Shown in pieces: positions 48,594 to 57,721 of a stretch of 64,000 nucleotides of DNA (within the stretch, counting starts at the first letter, position 1; each line of letters opens with the position of its first letter). The stretch spans positions 1 to 64,000 of the forward strand of contig JAUSMY010000036.1 in NCBI GenBank assembly GCA_030646035.1, read 5' to 3'. Origin of the DNA: Thermodesulfovibrionia bacterium (GTDB lineage: Bacteria > Nitrospirota > Thermodesulfovibrionia > UBA6902). Position numbers and translations under genes: made by a program. The notes beneath the pieces were generated by a model that worked only from the letters and a program-made list of their open reading frames with translations, made no database searches and was not told the DNA's origin.

Positions 48594-49738
48594 TCAATCT
48601 GGCGCAAAAAGATATCGCCCATTCTTTGGGTAAATTCATTATCACAGCCATGGGTGTTGGAATGCTTCTGGGCGTGGTGCTTATTATGATCGGCGTCTAT
48701 CGGGGAATGATCGTGGATGCCGGAATACTTATTGAAGATATCGGCGCGCAACTCTGGGTGGTGCAGGAAAACACGCTGGGGCCTTTTGCTGAGAGTTCAC
48801 GTGTACATGAAGATCTGAAAGATACGGTCTCTGTTATGCGTGGTGTTGATAAAAGTGAGGCCATTACCTTTCAAAATCTCCAGCTTATTAATGACAAAGG
48901 CGATGCCGTGCGGGTATTTTCCATAGGCTATGATCCCTATGGCGCTTTTAAAGTGGTCAATCCCGACCGACTGATCGAGGGGAGAGGCCTGAATAAACAG
49001 CATTACGAAATGGTGGTTTCAGAAAAGACAGGATTTATCCTGAATGAACGTATTCAGCTGGGGCGCGACATCTACACAGTTGTGGGTATCACGAGAGGCA
49101 CTACCTCATCGGCCGGCGACCCGCTCATCTATATCAGCCTTAAAGATGCCCAGCAGCTGCAGTTTCTCTACTCAAACGCAGAGATCAGAAACGACATGGC
49201 GCGCGGCATGAACAGCCAGAATTCCCCTATGGCCAATGCGGTTATCGCTACTGTTAAAAGCGGATTTTCTCCTGAGGAGGTTGCCGGAGAAATTCAAAGG
49301 TGGAAGCATAAAAGCGTTTATACTCTGGCGGAAGAAAAAAGTATCCTCGCCCAAAACCTGCTCAAGTGGGCGACCAAGCAGATAGGGATGTTCACGGTGA
49401 TCCTCGTTATCGTCTCAAGCATCATCATCGCGCTCATCATATATACAATGACATTGGAGAAGATCAAGGAAATTTCAATTTTAAAGCTCATCGGCATTCC
49501 CAATTGGATGATCGTTAAAATGATCATGCAGGAAACACTGGTGCTGGGTATGTTTGCCTTTGTCTTCGGCAATATCTTTGCCCATCTTATTTATTCCAGG
49601 TTTCCACGGCGTGTGGTGCTTGAAATGCCTGATGCGTGGATGCTCTTTGGCGTCATTATTCTTGCATCGATCTTATCATCATTTTTTGGCGTGCGTAAAG
49701 TGATCAAGGCTGATCCTGCTGCTGCGATAGGGGGGTAA
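48590..49738 (+). CDS. ABC exporter permease (FtsX/DevC type)
   Basis: A 382-residue permease with the MacB/FtsX topology. There is an N-terminal helix (about 15-37), a large periplasmic domain (about 45-255) and three C-terminal helices (about 268-290, 318-340, 348-370). The order HlyD-permease-ATPase and the absence of a fused ATPase match DevBCA exporters rather than MacB. It works with the downstream ATPase; the substrate is unknown. Confidence 0.88.
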   Translation: MINLAQKDIAHSLGKFIITAMGVGMLLGVVLIMIGVYRGMIVDAGILIEDIGAQLWVVQENTLGPFAESSRVHEDLKDTVSVMRGVDKSEAITFQNLQLINDKGDAVRVFSIGYDPYGAFKVVNPDRLIEGRGLNKQHYEMVVSEKTGFILNERIQLGRDIYTVVGITRGTTSSAGDPLIYISLKDAQQLQFLYSNAEIRNDMARGMNSQNSPMANAVIATVKSGFSPEEVAGEIQRWKHKSVYTLAEEKSILAQNLLKWATKQIGMFTVILVIVSSIIIALIIYTMTLEKIKEISILKLIGIPNWMIVKMIMQETLVLGMFAFVFGNIFAHLIYSRFPRRVVLEMPDAWMLFGVIILASILSSFFGVRKVIKADPAAAIGG

Positions 49739-49745
49739 AGACAAA

Positions 49746-50459
49746 ATGAGCGGACAGAGCATAAAGGTAGAAAACCTCGTCAAGACCTTTGGCGAAGGTG
49801 AGAACGCGGTGCATGTCATGAAAGGGGCCTCCTTTGAGATACAAAAGGGTGAATTTGTGGCGCTTGTCGCGCCGAGCGGCGCTGGGAAAACAACTTTGCT
49901 TCTGATGATCGGCTGTGTAGTAGAGCCGACCTCGGGCAGCATCTGGCTGGGTGATAAAAAAGTATACGACAACCGCTGGCTCAGCAGTGATACGCGGAAA
50001 ATACGCCGTGAGAAAATAGGTTTTATTTTCCAGGCGCACTATCTGATCCCTTTTTTAAATGTCCTGGAAAATATTACGCTTCTTCCTATGGCAAACTCCT
50101 GGCCCAAAACCAGGGCAGATCAAAAAGCCAGGGAATTGCTCAACTATCTGGATATCGGCGACAAGATACATGCGATGCCAAGTCAGCTCTCCGGCGGCCA
50201 GAACCAGCGTGTTGCCATTGCCAGGGCGCTGGCCAGCGAACCGCAGTTCATCCTTGCCGACGAACCTACGGCAGCTCTTGATACGGAGCGATCGGTCAGT
50301 GTGGTCAAAATGTTAAAAAAAATAGCGCGCGAGCAGGATGTAGCGATCATCATGGTCACCCACGATGAGAGGATGCTCCCGTATTGCGACAAGATCCTCA
50401 AGATTGTTAACGGTAAGATAGAGGTTTCAGTAAGTCCTCATAGAGAGGATCTTAAATAA
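49746..50459 (+). CDS. ABC exporter ATP-binding protein (DevA/LolD type)
   Basis: A 237-residue ATPase. Walker A is APSGAGKTT (about residues 42-50; the usual first Gly is Ala), the signature is LSGGQNQRVAIARAL, Walker B is FILADEPTAALD and the H-loop is VTHDERM. It begins 7 bp after the permease stop. The four-gene exporter ends here; the next 50 bp include the right copy of the 41-bp direct repeat. The substrate class of DevA-like exporters includes glycolipids and drugs; it is not assignable here. Confidence 0.92.
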   Translation: MSGQSIKVENLVKTFGEGENAVHVMKGASFEIQKGEFVALVAPSGAGKTTLLLMIGCVVEPTSGSIWLGDKKVYDNRWLSSDTRKIRREKIGFIFQAHYLIPFLNVLENITLLPMANSWPKTRADQKARELLNYLDIGDKIHAMPSQLSGGQNQRVAIARALASEPQFILADEPTAALDTERSVSVVKMLKKIAREQDVAIIMVTHDERMLPYCDKILKIVNGKIEVSVSPHREDLK

Positions 50460-50472
50460 TAAGAAGTTAATA

Positions 50473-50513
50473 GGAGGATAAAGAGGTTTGTTTGGAGTAT
50501 ATCAATAGTATTT
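50473..50513 (+). repeat. Direct repeat, right copy
   Basis: 41 bp, 36 of 41 identical to 41754-41794. Three of five differences are synonymous in the HAD frame and two change Ala to Glu. Confidence 0.8.
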
Positions 50514-50515
50514 GA
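50474..50515 (+). pseudogene. Remnant of a HAD gene 3' end
   Basis: In the HAD frame the bases read EDKEVCLEYINSI followed by TGA 50513-50515. An in-frame TAG stands directly upstream, so only the last 13 codons of a related gene remain. The fragment lies between the ABC ATPase gene and the convergent NifA-like gene. It looks like the displaced end of a HAD gene after an insertion. Confidence 0.65.
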
Positions 50516-50518
50516 GTG

Positions 50519-52042
50519 TTACCCCTTAACCTCTATCCCCAGCTTCTTCATCTTATACCCGATCTGCCTTGATGTAATACCGAGGAGGCGGGCTGCTTTT
50601 GCCTGAACCCAGCCGGTCTTTTCAAGGGCGTCCATGATATTCACCTTCTCAAGCTCCTTCAAATCGGTGGTTAATGACATCTCGCCTCTTGAGGTCTTTG
50701 GGCGTTGTAGGCTTAATGATATAGGAAGGTCTGACGCGGATATCTTATCTTTTGGCGACATAACAACGAGCCTCTCAATCGTGTTCTCAAGCTCTCTCAC
50801 ATTGCCGGGCCAGCCGTATTCCAGAAATACCTGCAGCGCGTTCTTATCAAAAGATACAGACCTGTTGTTCTCTTTATTGAACTTCTTTAAGAAATAATCT
50901 ATCAGAAGCGGGATGTCTTCGCCTCTGTGGTTAAGTGATGGGAGCAGGATAGGTATTACATTAAGCCTGAAGTAGAGGTCTTCTCTGAATCTGTCCTGAG
51001 AGACGAGGGCTTCAAGGTCTCTGCTGGTTGCGGTAATTATCCTGATATCAACCTTTATCGTCTTCTGTCCGCCTACGCGCTCAAACTCCCTCTCCTGAAG
51101 CACACGCAGTATCTTGGGCTGAAGCAGGATCGGCAGGTCGCCTATCTCATCAAGAAATATCGTGCCGCCGTTTGCAAGTTCGAACTTGCCGCTCCTTGCT
51201 GATATCGCGCCAGTGAATGCGCCTTTTTCATGGCCGAAGAGTTCTGACTCAAGAAGCCCCTCAGGTATGGAGGCGCAGTTGAACTTGATGAAAGGCCCTT
51301 TGCTTCTCGGGCTCATATAATGGATAGCCTTGGCGATAAGCTCTTTTCCCGTTCCGCTCTCGCCTCTCAAAAGGACGGTCGCCTTGGACGGGGATACGCG
51401 GTGAACAGCCTCAAATACCTCCTGCATCCGGTCTGACTCGCCTATGACATTGGCTATGCTGTATTTGCCTTTCAGCTCACGCTTCAGGTGCTCTTTCTCT
51501 TTTTCAACTTCTTCATAGCTCTCTCTGAGCTTGATGAACTGGGCGATGAGTGACGCCACTATATTCAGCACCCTGAGGTCGTCATCCACATTGCCGTGCT
51601 CTGTTGTGTATATCCTGTCAACGCTCAGAACGCCGAGAGGCTCGCTCTTGAACTTTATCGGCACGCAGAGAAATGAGATGCCGTCCTTCTCAGGCCTTGA
51701 GCCTGTCTTGTTTAGAAAGAGCGGCTCCTTACCTATATTTGAAATGACCATGGGGCTTTTCTGTTCAAGCACCCTTCCTACGATCCCTTCGCCTATCCGA
51801 TACTTGCCTTTCTCAATATTCTGTTTTGTAAGCCCGTGCGCTGCGACTATCCGCAATTCATTTGATAAAGGGTCAAGCAGAAAGACGCATCCGCGCTGAA
51901 GGTCAAGCATCTCGCCAAGTGTGGACATAACAGAAGAGAGGTTCTTCTCAAGGTCAAACGAAGTGGTAAGCACTCTGCTCACCTCAAGTATGGCTGTGAG
52001 CTCTTCATTCTTCCGCGCTATCAGGTCTGAATCTGAATTCAT
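50519..52042 (-). CDS. Sigma-54-dependent activator, NifA-like (GAF-AAA+-Fis)
   Basis: A 507-residue enhancer-binding protein. The N-terminal GAF domain covers about 20-165, and the AAA+ domain about 190-430 with Walker A GESGTGKE and the sigma-54-contacting loop GAFTGA. The C-terminal Fis-type HTH lies at about 475-505 ([16 protein letters not shown]). The layout is that of NifA and its relatives. Two sigma-54 promoters lie at 37.2 and 38.9 kb, and a stand-alone HTH there shares its recognition helix, so those are candidate targets. NifA proper is not proven without nif genes nearby. Confidence 0.9.
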   Translation of the reverse strand: MNSDSDLIARKNEELTAILEVSRVLTTSFDLEKNLSSVMSTLGEMLDLQRGCVFLLDPLSNELRIVAAHGLTKQNIEKGKYRIGEGIVGRVLEQKSPMVISNIGKEPLFLNKTGSRPEKDGISFLCVPIKFKSEPLGVLSVDRIYTTEHGNVDDDLRVLNIVASLIAQFIKLRESYEEVEKEKEHLKRELKGKYSIANVIGESDRMQEVFEAVHRVSPSKATVLLRGESGTGKELIAKAIHYMSPRSKGPFIKFNCASIPEGLLESELFGHEKGAFTGAISARSGKFELANGGTIFLDEIGDLPILLQPKILRVLQEREFERVGGQKTIKVDIRIITATSRDLEALVSQDRFREDLYFRLNVIPILLPSLNHRGEDIPLLIDYFLKKFNKENNRSVSFDKNALQVFLEYGWPGNVRELENTIERLVVMSPKDKISASDLPISLSLQRPKTSRGEMSLTTDLKELEKVNIMDALEKTGWVQAKAARLLGITSRQIGYKMKKLGIEVKG

Positions 52043-52234
52043 TTTTTTAATTACTCCCCATATGACAATTTTGTTTCCATGCTACGTTATTGTGCCATAA
52101 TTTTATAATTTATAAAATAGAAATAAAACGACAGCATGACAGATAACGCTTTACTTGTAACCTGATCAGTATGTTATTGTTAGTTCAGTTGTTGTCTTAT
52201 TAATGGAAACAACTGACTGGAATAAACTTTAATA

Positions 52235-53368
52235 ATGAGAGCTATAAAAGGTAATTCATATCTTAAAAAATCCGTTCTTTTTCTCATTCTTGCTTTTTTA
52301 ACGGTCTTTATTGCGGACTATATCGGCCTTTATGAAGAGGTCGGGCCGGAATTGCTTGCCAACAATGACTTCAAAGAGGGGTTTGCCCATTGGAAACGTA
52401 CCGGGCCTGACGATCTGATTGTGCTTGAAGACCCTCCTGCTGCAAAGCTGTATTCAAAAACGCCGCAGAATAATATAAGTTTTTTTCAGGGCATTGATGA
52501 ACCCGGACGATTCAGGCTGCTTAAACTTTCAGGAGATTTAAAGACTGAAGCGGTCAGCGCCGGCAGCAGGGAATGGTACAGGGCAGGGCTGGTTTTGGCA
52601 CACTTTGATGCCAAGAGAGAATGGATATCTGCCCCGCATGTTGTTGTTGCCCTTACAGGAGATAATCCCTGGAAGAGATATGAGATGCTCTTCAAGATAA
52701 AACCTGAAGCTGAGCAGGTAAGGGTTATCGCGCAGCTGATCAAAGTCACCGGTTCTATGTGGGTCAAGAACCTCAGCCTCAGAGAGGCTGTTGAAAAACC
52801 GATATACAAATACTGGCAGTTTATCTATGTGCTTTGGTTTATTTTTCTTGCATGGTTATTGCCGCCTCTTGTTATTGACTGTAACGGCATGATACTTAAA
52901 GCAGTGGTTTTTTTTACAGTTACAGTAATTCTTTTCGGGGCTCTGACCCCGGGCACCAGCAAGCTTCAGTTTCAGGAGGATGCGGCAGGTACCATAAAAA
53001 AAATAACCGGCCAGGAACGGCCTAACATAGAAATTAAAGATAAAATAGCTGTACAAGAAAAGCTGAAAATTACCAAACGATGGATCCTGGCAGACAAGAG
53101 CGGCCACTTTATTCTCTTCTCTATTCTTGCCTTAAGCCTGGCAGCAGGCTTCAGCATGGACAGATACATGATGCTCATAATAGTTGTAGCTATGTTTGCG
53201 GGGACTACAGAGGTTATGCAGTTTTTTGTTGATGACCGTACACCTCAGATCTATGACTGGCTTATTGACCTTAGCGGAGCGGTATCAGGGTTTCTTCTTT
53301 TTGCAGCGGTCAGAAGAAAAATATCTCCTGCAGCAGATCCTTCCATGCCGCAGGAGACGATTGATTAA
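52235..53368 (+). CDS. VanZ-family membrane protein with N-terminal jelly-roll-like domain
   Basis: A 377-residue inner-membrane protein. One helix (about 11-30) is followed by an extracytoplasmic region (about 40-185) that looks like a carbohydrate-binding beta-sandwich (LLANNDFKEGFAHWKRTGPDD). After it come helices and a C-terminal VanZ domain (about 270-360: DKSGHFILFSILALSLA ... EVMQFFVDDRTPQIYDWLIDLSGAVSGF). VanZ-like proteins are linked to envelope polymers, but their chemistry is unclear. The stop overlaps the convergent 50-residue gene by 4 nt. Confidence 0.82.
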   Translation: MRAIKGNSYLKKSVLFLILAFLTVFIADYIGLYEEVGPELLANNDFKEGFAHWKRTGPDDLIVLEDPPAAKLYSKTPQNNISFFQGIDEPGRFRLLKLSGDLKTEAVSAGSREWYRAGLVLAHFDAKREWISAPHVVVALTGDNPWKRYEMLFKIKPEAEQVRVIAQLIKVTGSMWVKNLSLREAVEKPIYKYWQFIYVLWFIFLAWLLPPLVIDCNGMILKAVVFFTVTVILFGALTPGTSKLQFQEDAAGTIKKITGQERPNIEIKDKIAVQEKLKITKRWILADKSGHFILFSILALSLAAGFSMDRYMMLIIVVAMFAGTTEVMQFFVDDRTPQIYDWLIDLSGAVSGFLLFAAVRRKISPAADPSMPQETID

Positions 53369-53517
53369 TTTCCGCAGCAGAGACGCTTCATGCTCTTTTT
53401 TCCTGTAGCCGAATATGACAGAATTACTTCCACCTTTTTCCCGCACAAACTGCAGAGCTTTGAAATGTTCTTTGCTCCTGCACGCGCGGATACATTTGTC
53501 TTGGATTTTCCAGCCAT
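53365..53517 (-). CDS. Small Cys-rich (CxxC...CC) protein, unknown
   Basis: A 50-residue, strongly basic protein. It has C22-S-L-C25 in the middle and C47-C48 next to the C-terminus, which together could hold zinc. AAGGAGG precedes ATG 53517 by eight bases. A promoter TTGACA-N18-TAAGAT lies about 130 nt further upstream, so the mRNA has a long leader. It overlaps the vanZ stop by 4 nt in convergent orientation. I do not recognise the family; the size and basic charge are compatible with a nucleic-acid or ribosome-associated zinc ribbon. Confidence 0.7.
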   Translation of the reverse strand: MAGKSKTNVSARAGAKNISKLCSLCGKKVEVILSYSATGKKSMKRLCCGN

Positions 53518-53653
53518 TTTTACTTCCTCCTTTTATATGAGACTCTAAATTGCAGTACTTATGTCGCAGACGCAAAAATTTACCTGCGATGTTTCCTTTT
53601 CCATTGGTATTGAAAGCAGAATACGTCAGGACGGTAAAACCGCGGAACGAGAT

Positions 53654-53683
53654 ATCTTACTTAAAAGCCAAATTATTTGTCAA
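53654..53683 (-). promoter_or_regulatory. Sigma-70-type promoter of the small Cys protein gene
   Basis: Minus strand TTGACA (53683-53678), 18-bp spacer, TAAGAT (53659-53654). The following ~130-nt leader (53518-53648) carries no ORF. Confidence 0.55.
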
Positions 53684-53720
53684 TGCCAAGGCAATAGAGA
53701 CTGTCCAGCCTAAAAGAGCA

Positions 53721-56057
53721 TTAATTATTCTCTTTCATCTCCCATACACCGCAGGGGCATATGCCTGCGCAGAAGCCGCAGCCTATGCAGAGGTCCTTGT
53801 CAACAACGTATTCATAAAAGCCCTTGCCTAGATCTTTTCTGCTGATAGCGCCGTAATAGCAGGTTGCTTCGCACATATGGCAGTCCCTGCATGCTGCGCA
53901 GGACATGCAGCGGTCAGCTTCGGTCTTAGGTTTAAAAGGTTCACCCTTGCATAAGTCGTAATATGCCGCCTTTATCTTTTCGTATTGAACAACCGGCCTC
54001 GACAGAAGTCTGTTATATGATAGCCCGGAGATCAGGGCATGCACTGCTTCAGCTGCCTTTTTGCCGTGTCCTATCGCGTGCGTGACAAGCCCGAGGCTCG
54101 TTACATCGCCTATCGCAAATATTTTAGGATCTGACGTATAGCCTGCCTCATCAGCCTCTACCCACCCGTTCTTATTAGTCTGGACACTTGGCGGCAGAAA
54201 GCCTGTCTCAGGCATATCGCCTATCGAGACTACAACGAGGTCAGCCTCAAGGCTTGAACCATCCTTGAAATATATATTTCTCTCTTTCTTGACATACTTA
54301 TCAGTGAACTTCGGCCATGCTATTTTGGTGCCGAGAGACTCTGCTATGTTCAGCTCCTCGCCGAATGCAGCAGGCTTTTGAACATCAACAGCGGTCACCT
54401 CTTTTGCCCCGCATTGATAGGCCTGCGCAGCGACATCCATGCCGACATTTCCAGCTCCGATAATGACCACTTTCTTGTCCTTCAGGTCAGGCAGTTGTCC
54501 CAGGTTTATTCCCTTTAGAAAATCGTATGCAGTTACCATATCTTCAATTCCCGGGACATTGAGCTTTCTCGGTTTGTGCGCGCCGCAGGCTACGATTACA
54601 GCATCATGGTTCTTATAGAGCTCCATGAATTTCTTCTTATCTATTGTCACACCGAGGTTTGACTTGATGCCTATCTCAGTGAACTTCTCAAGCTCTTTTT
54701 TGAGGACCTTCTGCGGAAGCCGTTCTCTTGGTATGCAGTATTCAAGCTTTCCGCCGAGCTTATTCTCTGATTCAAATATCTCCACATCATGGCCTTTAAG
54801 CCTTAACTGCCATGCCGCAGAGAGGCCGCCCGGGCCGCCGCCGATGACGGCTATCTTTTTGCCGGTCTTTGCCTTAGGCTTTGGAGCTTTGGCTCCGATA
54901 CTCGCCTTTCCGAGATCTTTAATGCTGACAGCTGTATCAAGCCTCGCCCTTGTGCATGATTCCATACAGAGGTTCGGGCATATCTCGCCACATACTGTTG
55001 CAGGCAGCGGGCTGTACTCCATGACAAGCTCCATAGCTTCTTTGAGCTTTCCTTCCCTTATGAATTGTGTGCGCCTTTGTGTCGGGATGTTGCTCGGGCA
55101 GCTGAATTCACAGGGCGGAGAATACTTCATATTGTTCCATAATGGCTTATAACGCCTTTCATCGCCTGTTGTAATATATGGGAGAATGGTCATGGGATGT
55201 GTTATATACTCGGCAAATATCCCGCCCTTGCCAACTCCGTCGTCCCATACCTTATTGCGGAAATCCACAAGGGACATCTTCAATTTACCTTTTTTTGATT
55301 TCTCCTGCGCTGTGAAAGGTATGAACTTTCTCCACTCTTTTCTGGAACCGGTAAGCTCTTTATAATGATCGCTCCTGTCGATGGCCTTGAGATAAGGCTT
55401 CATATTCTCAGTCAGCCATTCCCAGTCCTGATCTGTAAGGTCAAGAAGTTTCACATCAGATTTGCTGTAGCTTTCGTCTATCGGGCCGCGGAAGTAGACG
55501 ACTCCGCCGACCATTCCGACGCAGGGCCTGTAGCCGAGTATGTTTCTGGGGTTTCTGGGATTTACTCCGCATATGACAGATATTCCGCCTGCCTTGAACT
55601 CTGCAAAGGTATCTCCCACATTCCTGAAGTACCATGACTCAGGAGGATTGAACCTCGGGTTGTGCTTTGTCATGGTGTCGCAGCGCGCTCCTCCGCTGCC
55701 CTGAACATAGAGCCTGCCCTGGGCACAGGCGTTATGCGCTCCGTTTGTGACATCACCCAGGACTGTAATATCTGCACCGCAGTTTACCCAGCCTATGTCG
55801 TCAGAGGTTCCGCCTTTGACAAGGATCTCAGTGCCGAACATTCCCATGCTGCCGAGCCTTTGCCCGACAGGGCCTTCAACAGTTATCTTTACAGTATCCC
55901 CTGTAGGCCAGATGCGTCCGCCGATACCATGCTGGCCATCCGCGATTATGTGAAGGTTTCTGGCGCCGCCTTTTACGGCATCCTGAATCTCTTCCTCAAG
56001 TATCCTTGAAGGGGTTCTCTTGCCGCTTATGTTTGCTTTGATAGTTATCTTTTTCAT
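53721..56057 (-). CDS. Glutamate synthase: GXGXG domain fused to GltD-type oxidoreductase
   Basis: A 778-residue fusion. Residues about 1-215 are the GXGXG beta-helix domain of the large subunit (GQHGIGGRIWPTGDTVKITVEGPVGQRLGSMG). Residues about 300-690 are the NAD(P)H/FAD small subunit GltD with N-terminal Fe-S cysteines (ATVCGEICPNLCMESC), FAD site VIGGGPGGLSAAW and NAD(P) site VIIGAGNVGMD. The C-terminus is a 2[4Fe-4S] ferredoxin (CMSCAACRDCHMCEATC and CIGCGFCAGICPCG). ATG 56057 stands 2 bp after the upstream stop. It feeds electrons to the FMN subunit. Confidence 0.9.
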   Translation of the reverse strand: MKKITIKANISGKRTPSRILEEEIQDAVKGGARNLHIIADGQHGIGGRIWPTGDTVKITVEGPVGQRLGSMGMFGTEILVKGGTSDDIGWVNCGADITVLGDVTNGAHNACAQGRLYVQGSGGARCDTMTKHNPRFNPPESWYFRNVGDTFAEFKAGGISVICGVNPRNPRNILGYRPCVGMVGGVVYFRGPIDESYSKSDVKLLDLTDQDWEWLTENMKPYLKAIDRSDHYKELTGSRKEWRKFIPFTAQEKSKKGKLKMSLVDFRNKVWDDGVGKGGIFAEYITHPMTILPYITTGDERRYKPLWNNMKYSPPCEFSCPSNIPTQRRTQFIREGKLKEAMELVMEYSPLPATVCGEICPNLCMESCTRARLDTAVSIKDLGKASIGAKAPKPKAKTGKKIAVIGGGPGGLSAAWQLRLKGHDVEIFESENKLGGKLEYCIPRERLPQKVLKKELEKFTEIGIKSNLGVTIDKKKFMELYKNHDAVIVACGAHKPRKLNVPGIEDMVTAYDFLKGINLGQLPDLKDKKVVIIGAGNVGMDVAAQAYQCGAKEVTAVDVQKPAAFGEELNIAESLGTKIAWPKFTDKYVKKERNIYFKDGSSLEADLVVVSIGDMPETGFLPPSVQTNKNGWVEADEAGYTSDPKIFAIGDVTSLGLVTHAIGHGKKAAEAVHALISGLSYNRLLSRPVVQYEKIKAAYYDLCKGEPFKPKTEADRCMSCAACRDCHMCEATCYYGAISRKDLGKGFYEYVVDKDLCIGCGFCAGICPCGVWEMKENN

Positions 56058-56059
56058 TA

Positions 56060-57721
56060 TCAGCACGCGTAATTTATCTTTAATCTCTCTGCTATCGCAG
56101 GGTCGTCTGCGCTCAGGCCGTCAGACATGCCGATAGGCAGCTCTGTGCTCCTACCCATGGGAGCCAGGATCTTTTTGAGTTCAATATCAACGGATTTAAA
56201 TACCTCAACAACCCTCTCCGCAACCTTGTCCGGGTCAAGCCTTCTGTACAGCTTCGGGTCCTGAGTGGTAATACCTCTGGGGCATCTGCCTATGTTGCAG
56301 ACGTTACAGCGGTTCTGTTCATCACCAAGGCATTCTGCCGCAGCCTGCATGATATATTTTCCTATAGAAACAGCTGACGCGCCGAGCATAAAGAGCGAGG
56401 CGGCATTTGCTGCAAGGTTTCCTTTCTTTCCGACACCGCCGGAGGCTATAAGCGGGATCTCATTCTGCTTGCCCTGTTTAACAAGGTCGAGATAACAGTC
56501 TCTGAGGTTTGATGCTATAGGATGCCCCATGCTGTTCATTGATACATCATATGCAGCCCCTGTTCCGCCGTCCTCGCCGTCAAGCGAAAGCGCTGCGGCA
56601 AACGGGTTTCTCACGAGGTTATTAAGAACAGCCTTTGAAGTCTGTGTCGCTGATATCTTTGGATAGACCGGCACCCTGAATCCCCATGCCATGGACATGG
56701 ACTGGATCATCTTAGCAACCGCTTCTTCAATTGAATATTTTGTCTGATGCGTCGGAGGAGACGGAAGGTCAACACCCATCGGGACGCCTCTTATCTCTGA
56801 GATAAGCTTGAGCACTTTATGCGCCATCAGGAGCCCGCCGTCACCCGGCTTTGCGCCCTGGCCGTACTTGATCTCGATCGCGCACGGGTCTTCGATCATA
56901 TGCGGCAGAGCCCTTACGATCTCATCCCAGCCGAAGTAACCTGATGCGATCTGCGGTATGAAATATTTAAGGAACCTTGACCTGAGCAGCCTTGCAGGCA
57001 TACCGCCTTCACCGGAGCACATGACAACAGGCATGCCTTCCACTTCATTAAGGTATGTGATCCCCATGGCAAGCCCTTCCCACATATTCGGAGAGAGCGC
57101 GCCTATGGACATGCTTCCGATCATGATAGGGTAGATCTCCCTTACCGGCGGCATGAAGGTATCACTCTTTTTATCTAATTTAAGATTCCCGTTCACCAGC
57201 TTTATCGGCAGTTCTTCCGGGGGAAGTATCCTTCCGAGGTATGTCCTTATCCTGAACTCATGTCTTCCAGCGTCAAGCGCAGGGTCGGTGAGCATCGATA
57301 TCCTTGTGAACTTAAGACGGTCAAGTGTTGAGACCAGCGGGTCATTTCTTCTGCCGCCCCTTCTGTATGGGTGGCCGCCCCTGTTTTTATGAAAGGCTAA
57401 TTTGTGCTGAGGGTTGAACTCCGGCTCTATGGCCTCATTAGGGCATACGAGCGAGCATGTAGCGCAGCCTGTGCAGTAACGGTCGATGTCAGTAGACTGT
57501 TTAATAACCGTGACCGTCTGCCTTGCTGACTTAGGATTCGGTATCGGGCCGTCGGAATGAACGCTTCTCTTTACAACGACCGACGGTTCAATGGATAACA
57601 TAGGGCATACGGCGGTGCATTTCCCGCACCGTGTGCACCTGTCATCTCTCCAGCGGACGACATATGGAAAATCTTTCAGCGTCAGCTTATGATTGTTGTC
57701 CAACCTTGAAGCTGGTTCCAT
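56060..57721 (-). CDS. gltB: Glutamate synthase FMN-binding central domain (archaeal-type GltB)
   Basis: A 553-residue catalytic subunit that reduces 2-oxoglutarate plus ammonia to glutamate on FMN. An N-terminal 2[4Fe-4S] ferredoxin (CTRCGKCTAVCPM; CTGCATCSLVCP) precedes the TIM barrel with EIKYGQGAKPGDGGLL, LDGEDGGTGAAYD, ASGGVGKKGN and the 3Fe-4S cysteine loop CNVCNIGRCPRGI. AAAGGAG precedes ATG 57721, which lies 40 nt inside the GATase gene. The domain is separate from the GATase and GXGXG parts, as in archaea and some thermophiles. Confidence 0.93.
   Translation of the reverse strand: MEPASRLDNNHKLTLKDFPYVVRWRDDRCTRCGKCTAVCPMLSIEPSVVVKRSVHSDGPIPNPKSARQTVTVIKQSTDIDRYCTGCATCSLVCPNEAIEPEFNPQHKLAFHKNRGGHPYRRGGRRNDPLVSTLDRLKFTRISMLTDPALDAGRHEFRIRTYLGRILPPEELPIKLVNGNLKLDKKSDTFMPPVREIYPIMIGSMSIGALSPNMWEGLAMGITYLNEVEGMPVVMCSGEGGMPARLLRSRFLKYFIPQIASGYFGWDEIVRALPHMIEDPCAIEIKYGQGAKPGDGGLLMAHKVLKLISEIRGVPMGVDLPSPPTHQTKYSIEEAVAKMIQSMSMAWGFRVPVYPKISATQTSKAVLNNLVRNPFAAALSLDGEDGGTGAAYDVSMNSMGHPIASNLRDCYLDLVKQGKQNEIPLIASGGVGKKGNLAANAASLFMLGASAVSIGKYIMQAAAECLGDEQNRCNVCNIGRCPRGITTQDPKLYRRLDPDKVAERVVEVFKSVDIELKKILAPMGRSTELPIGMSDGLSADDPAIAERLKINYAC

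Noticed and set aside
52071-52212. 10-bp inverted repeat TTGTTTCCAT/ATGGAAACAA flanking the nifA-like/vanZ intergenic region
   Set aside because: The arms are 122 bp apart in an A/T-rich region and could match by chance; no supporting promoter logic was found.
53285-53575. 96-codon ORF on the minus strand overlapping vanZ end
   Set aside because: It is a different frame of the 50-residue Cys protein gene, lacks its ribosome-binding site and overlaps vanZ widely.
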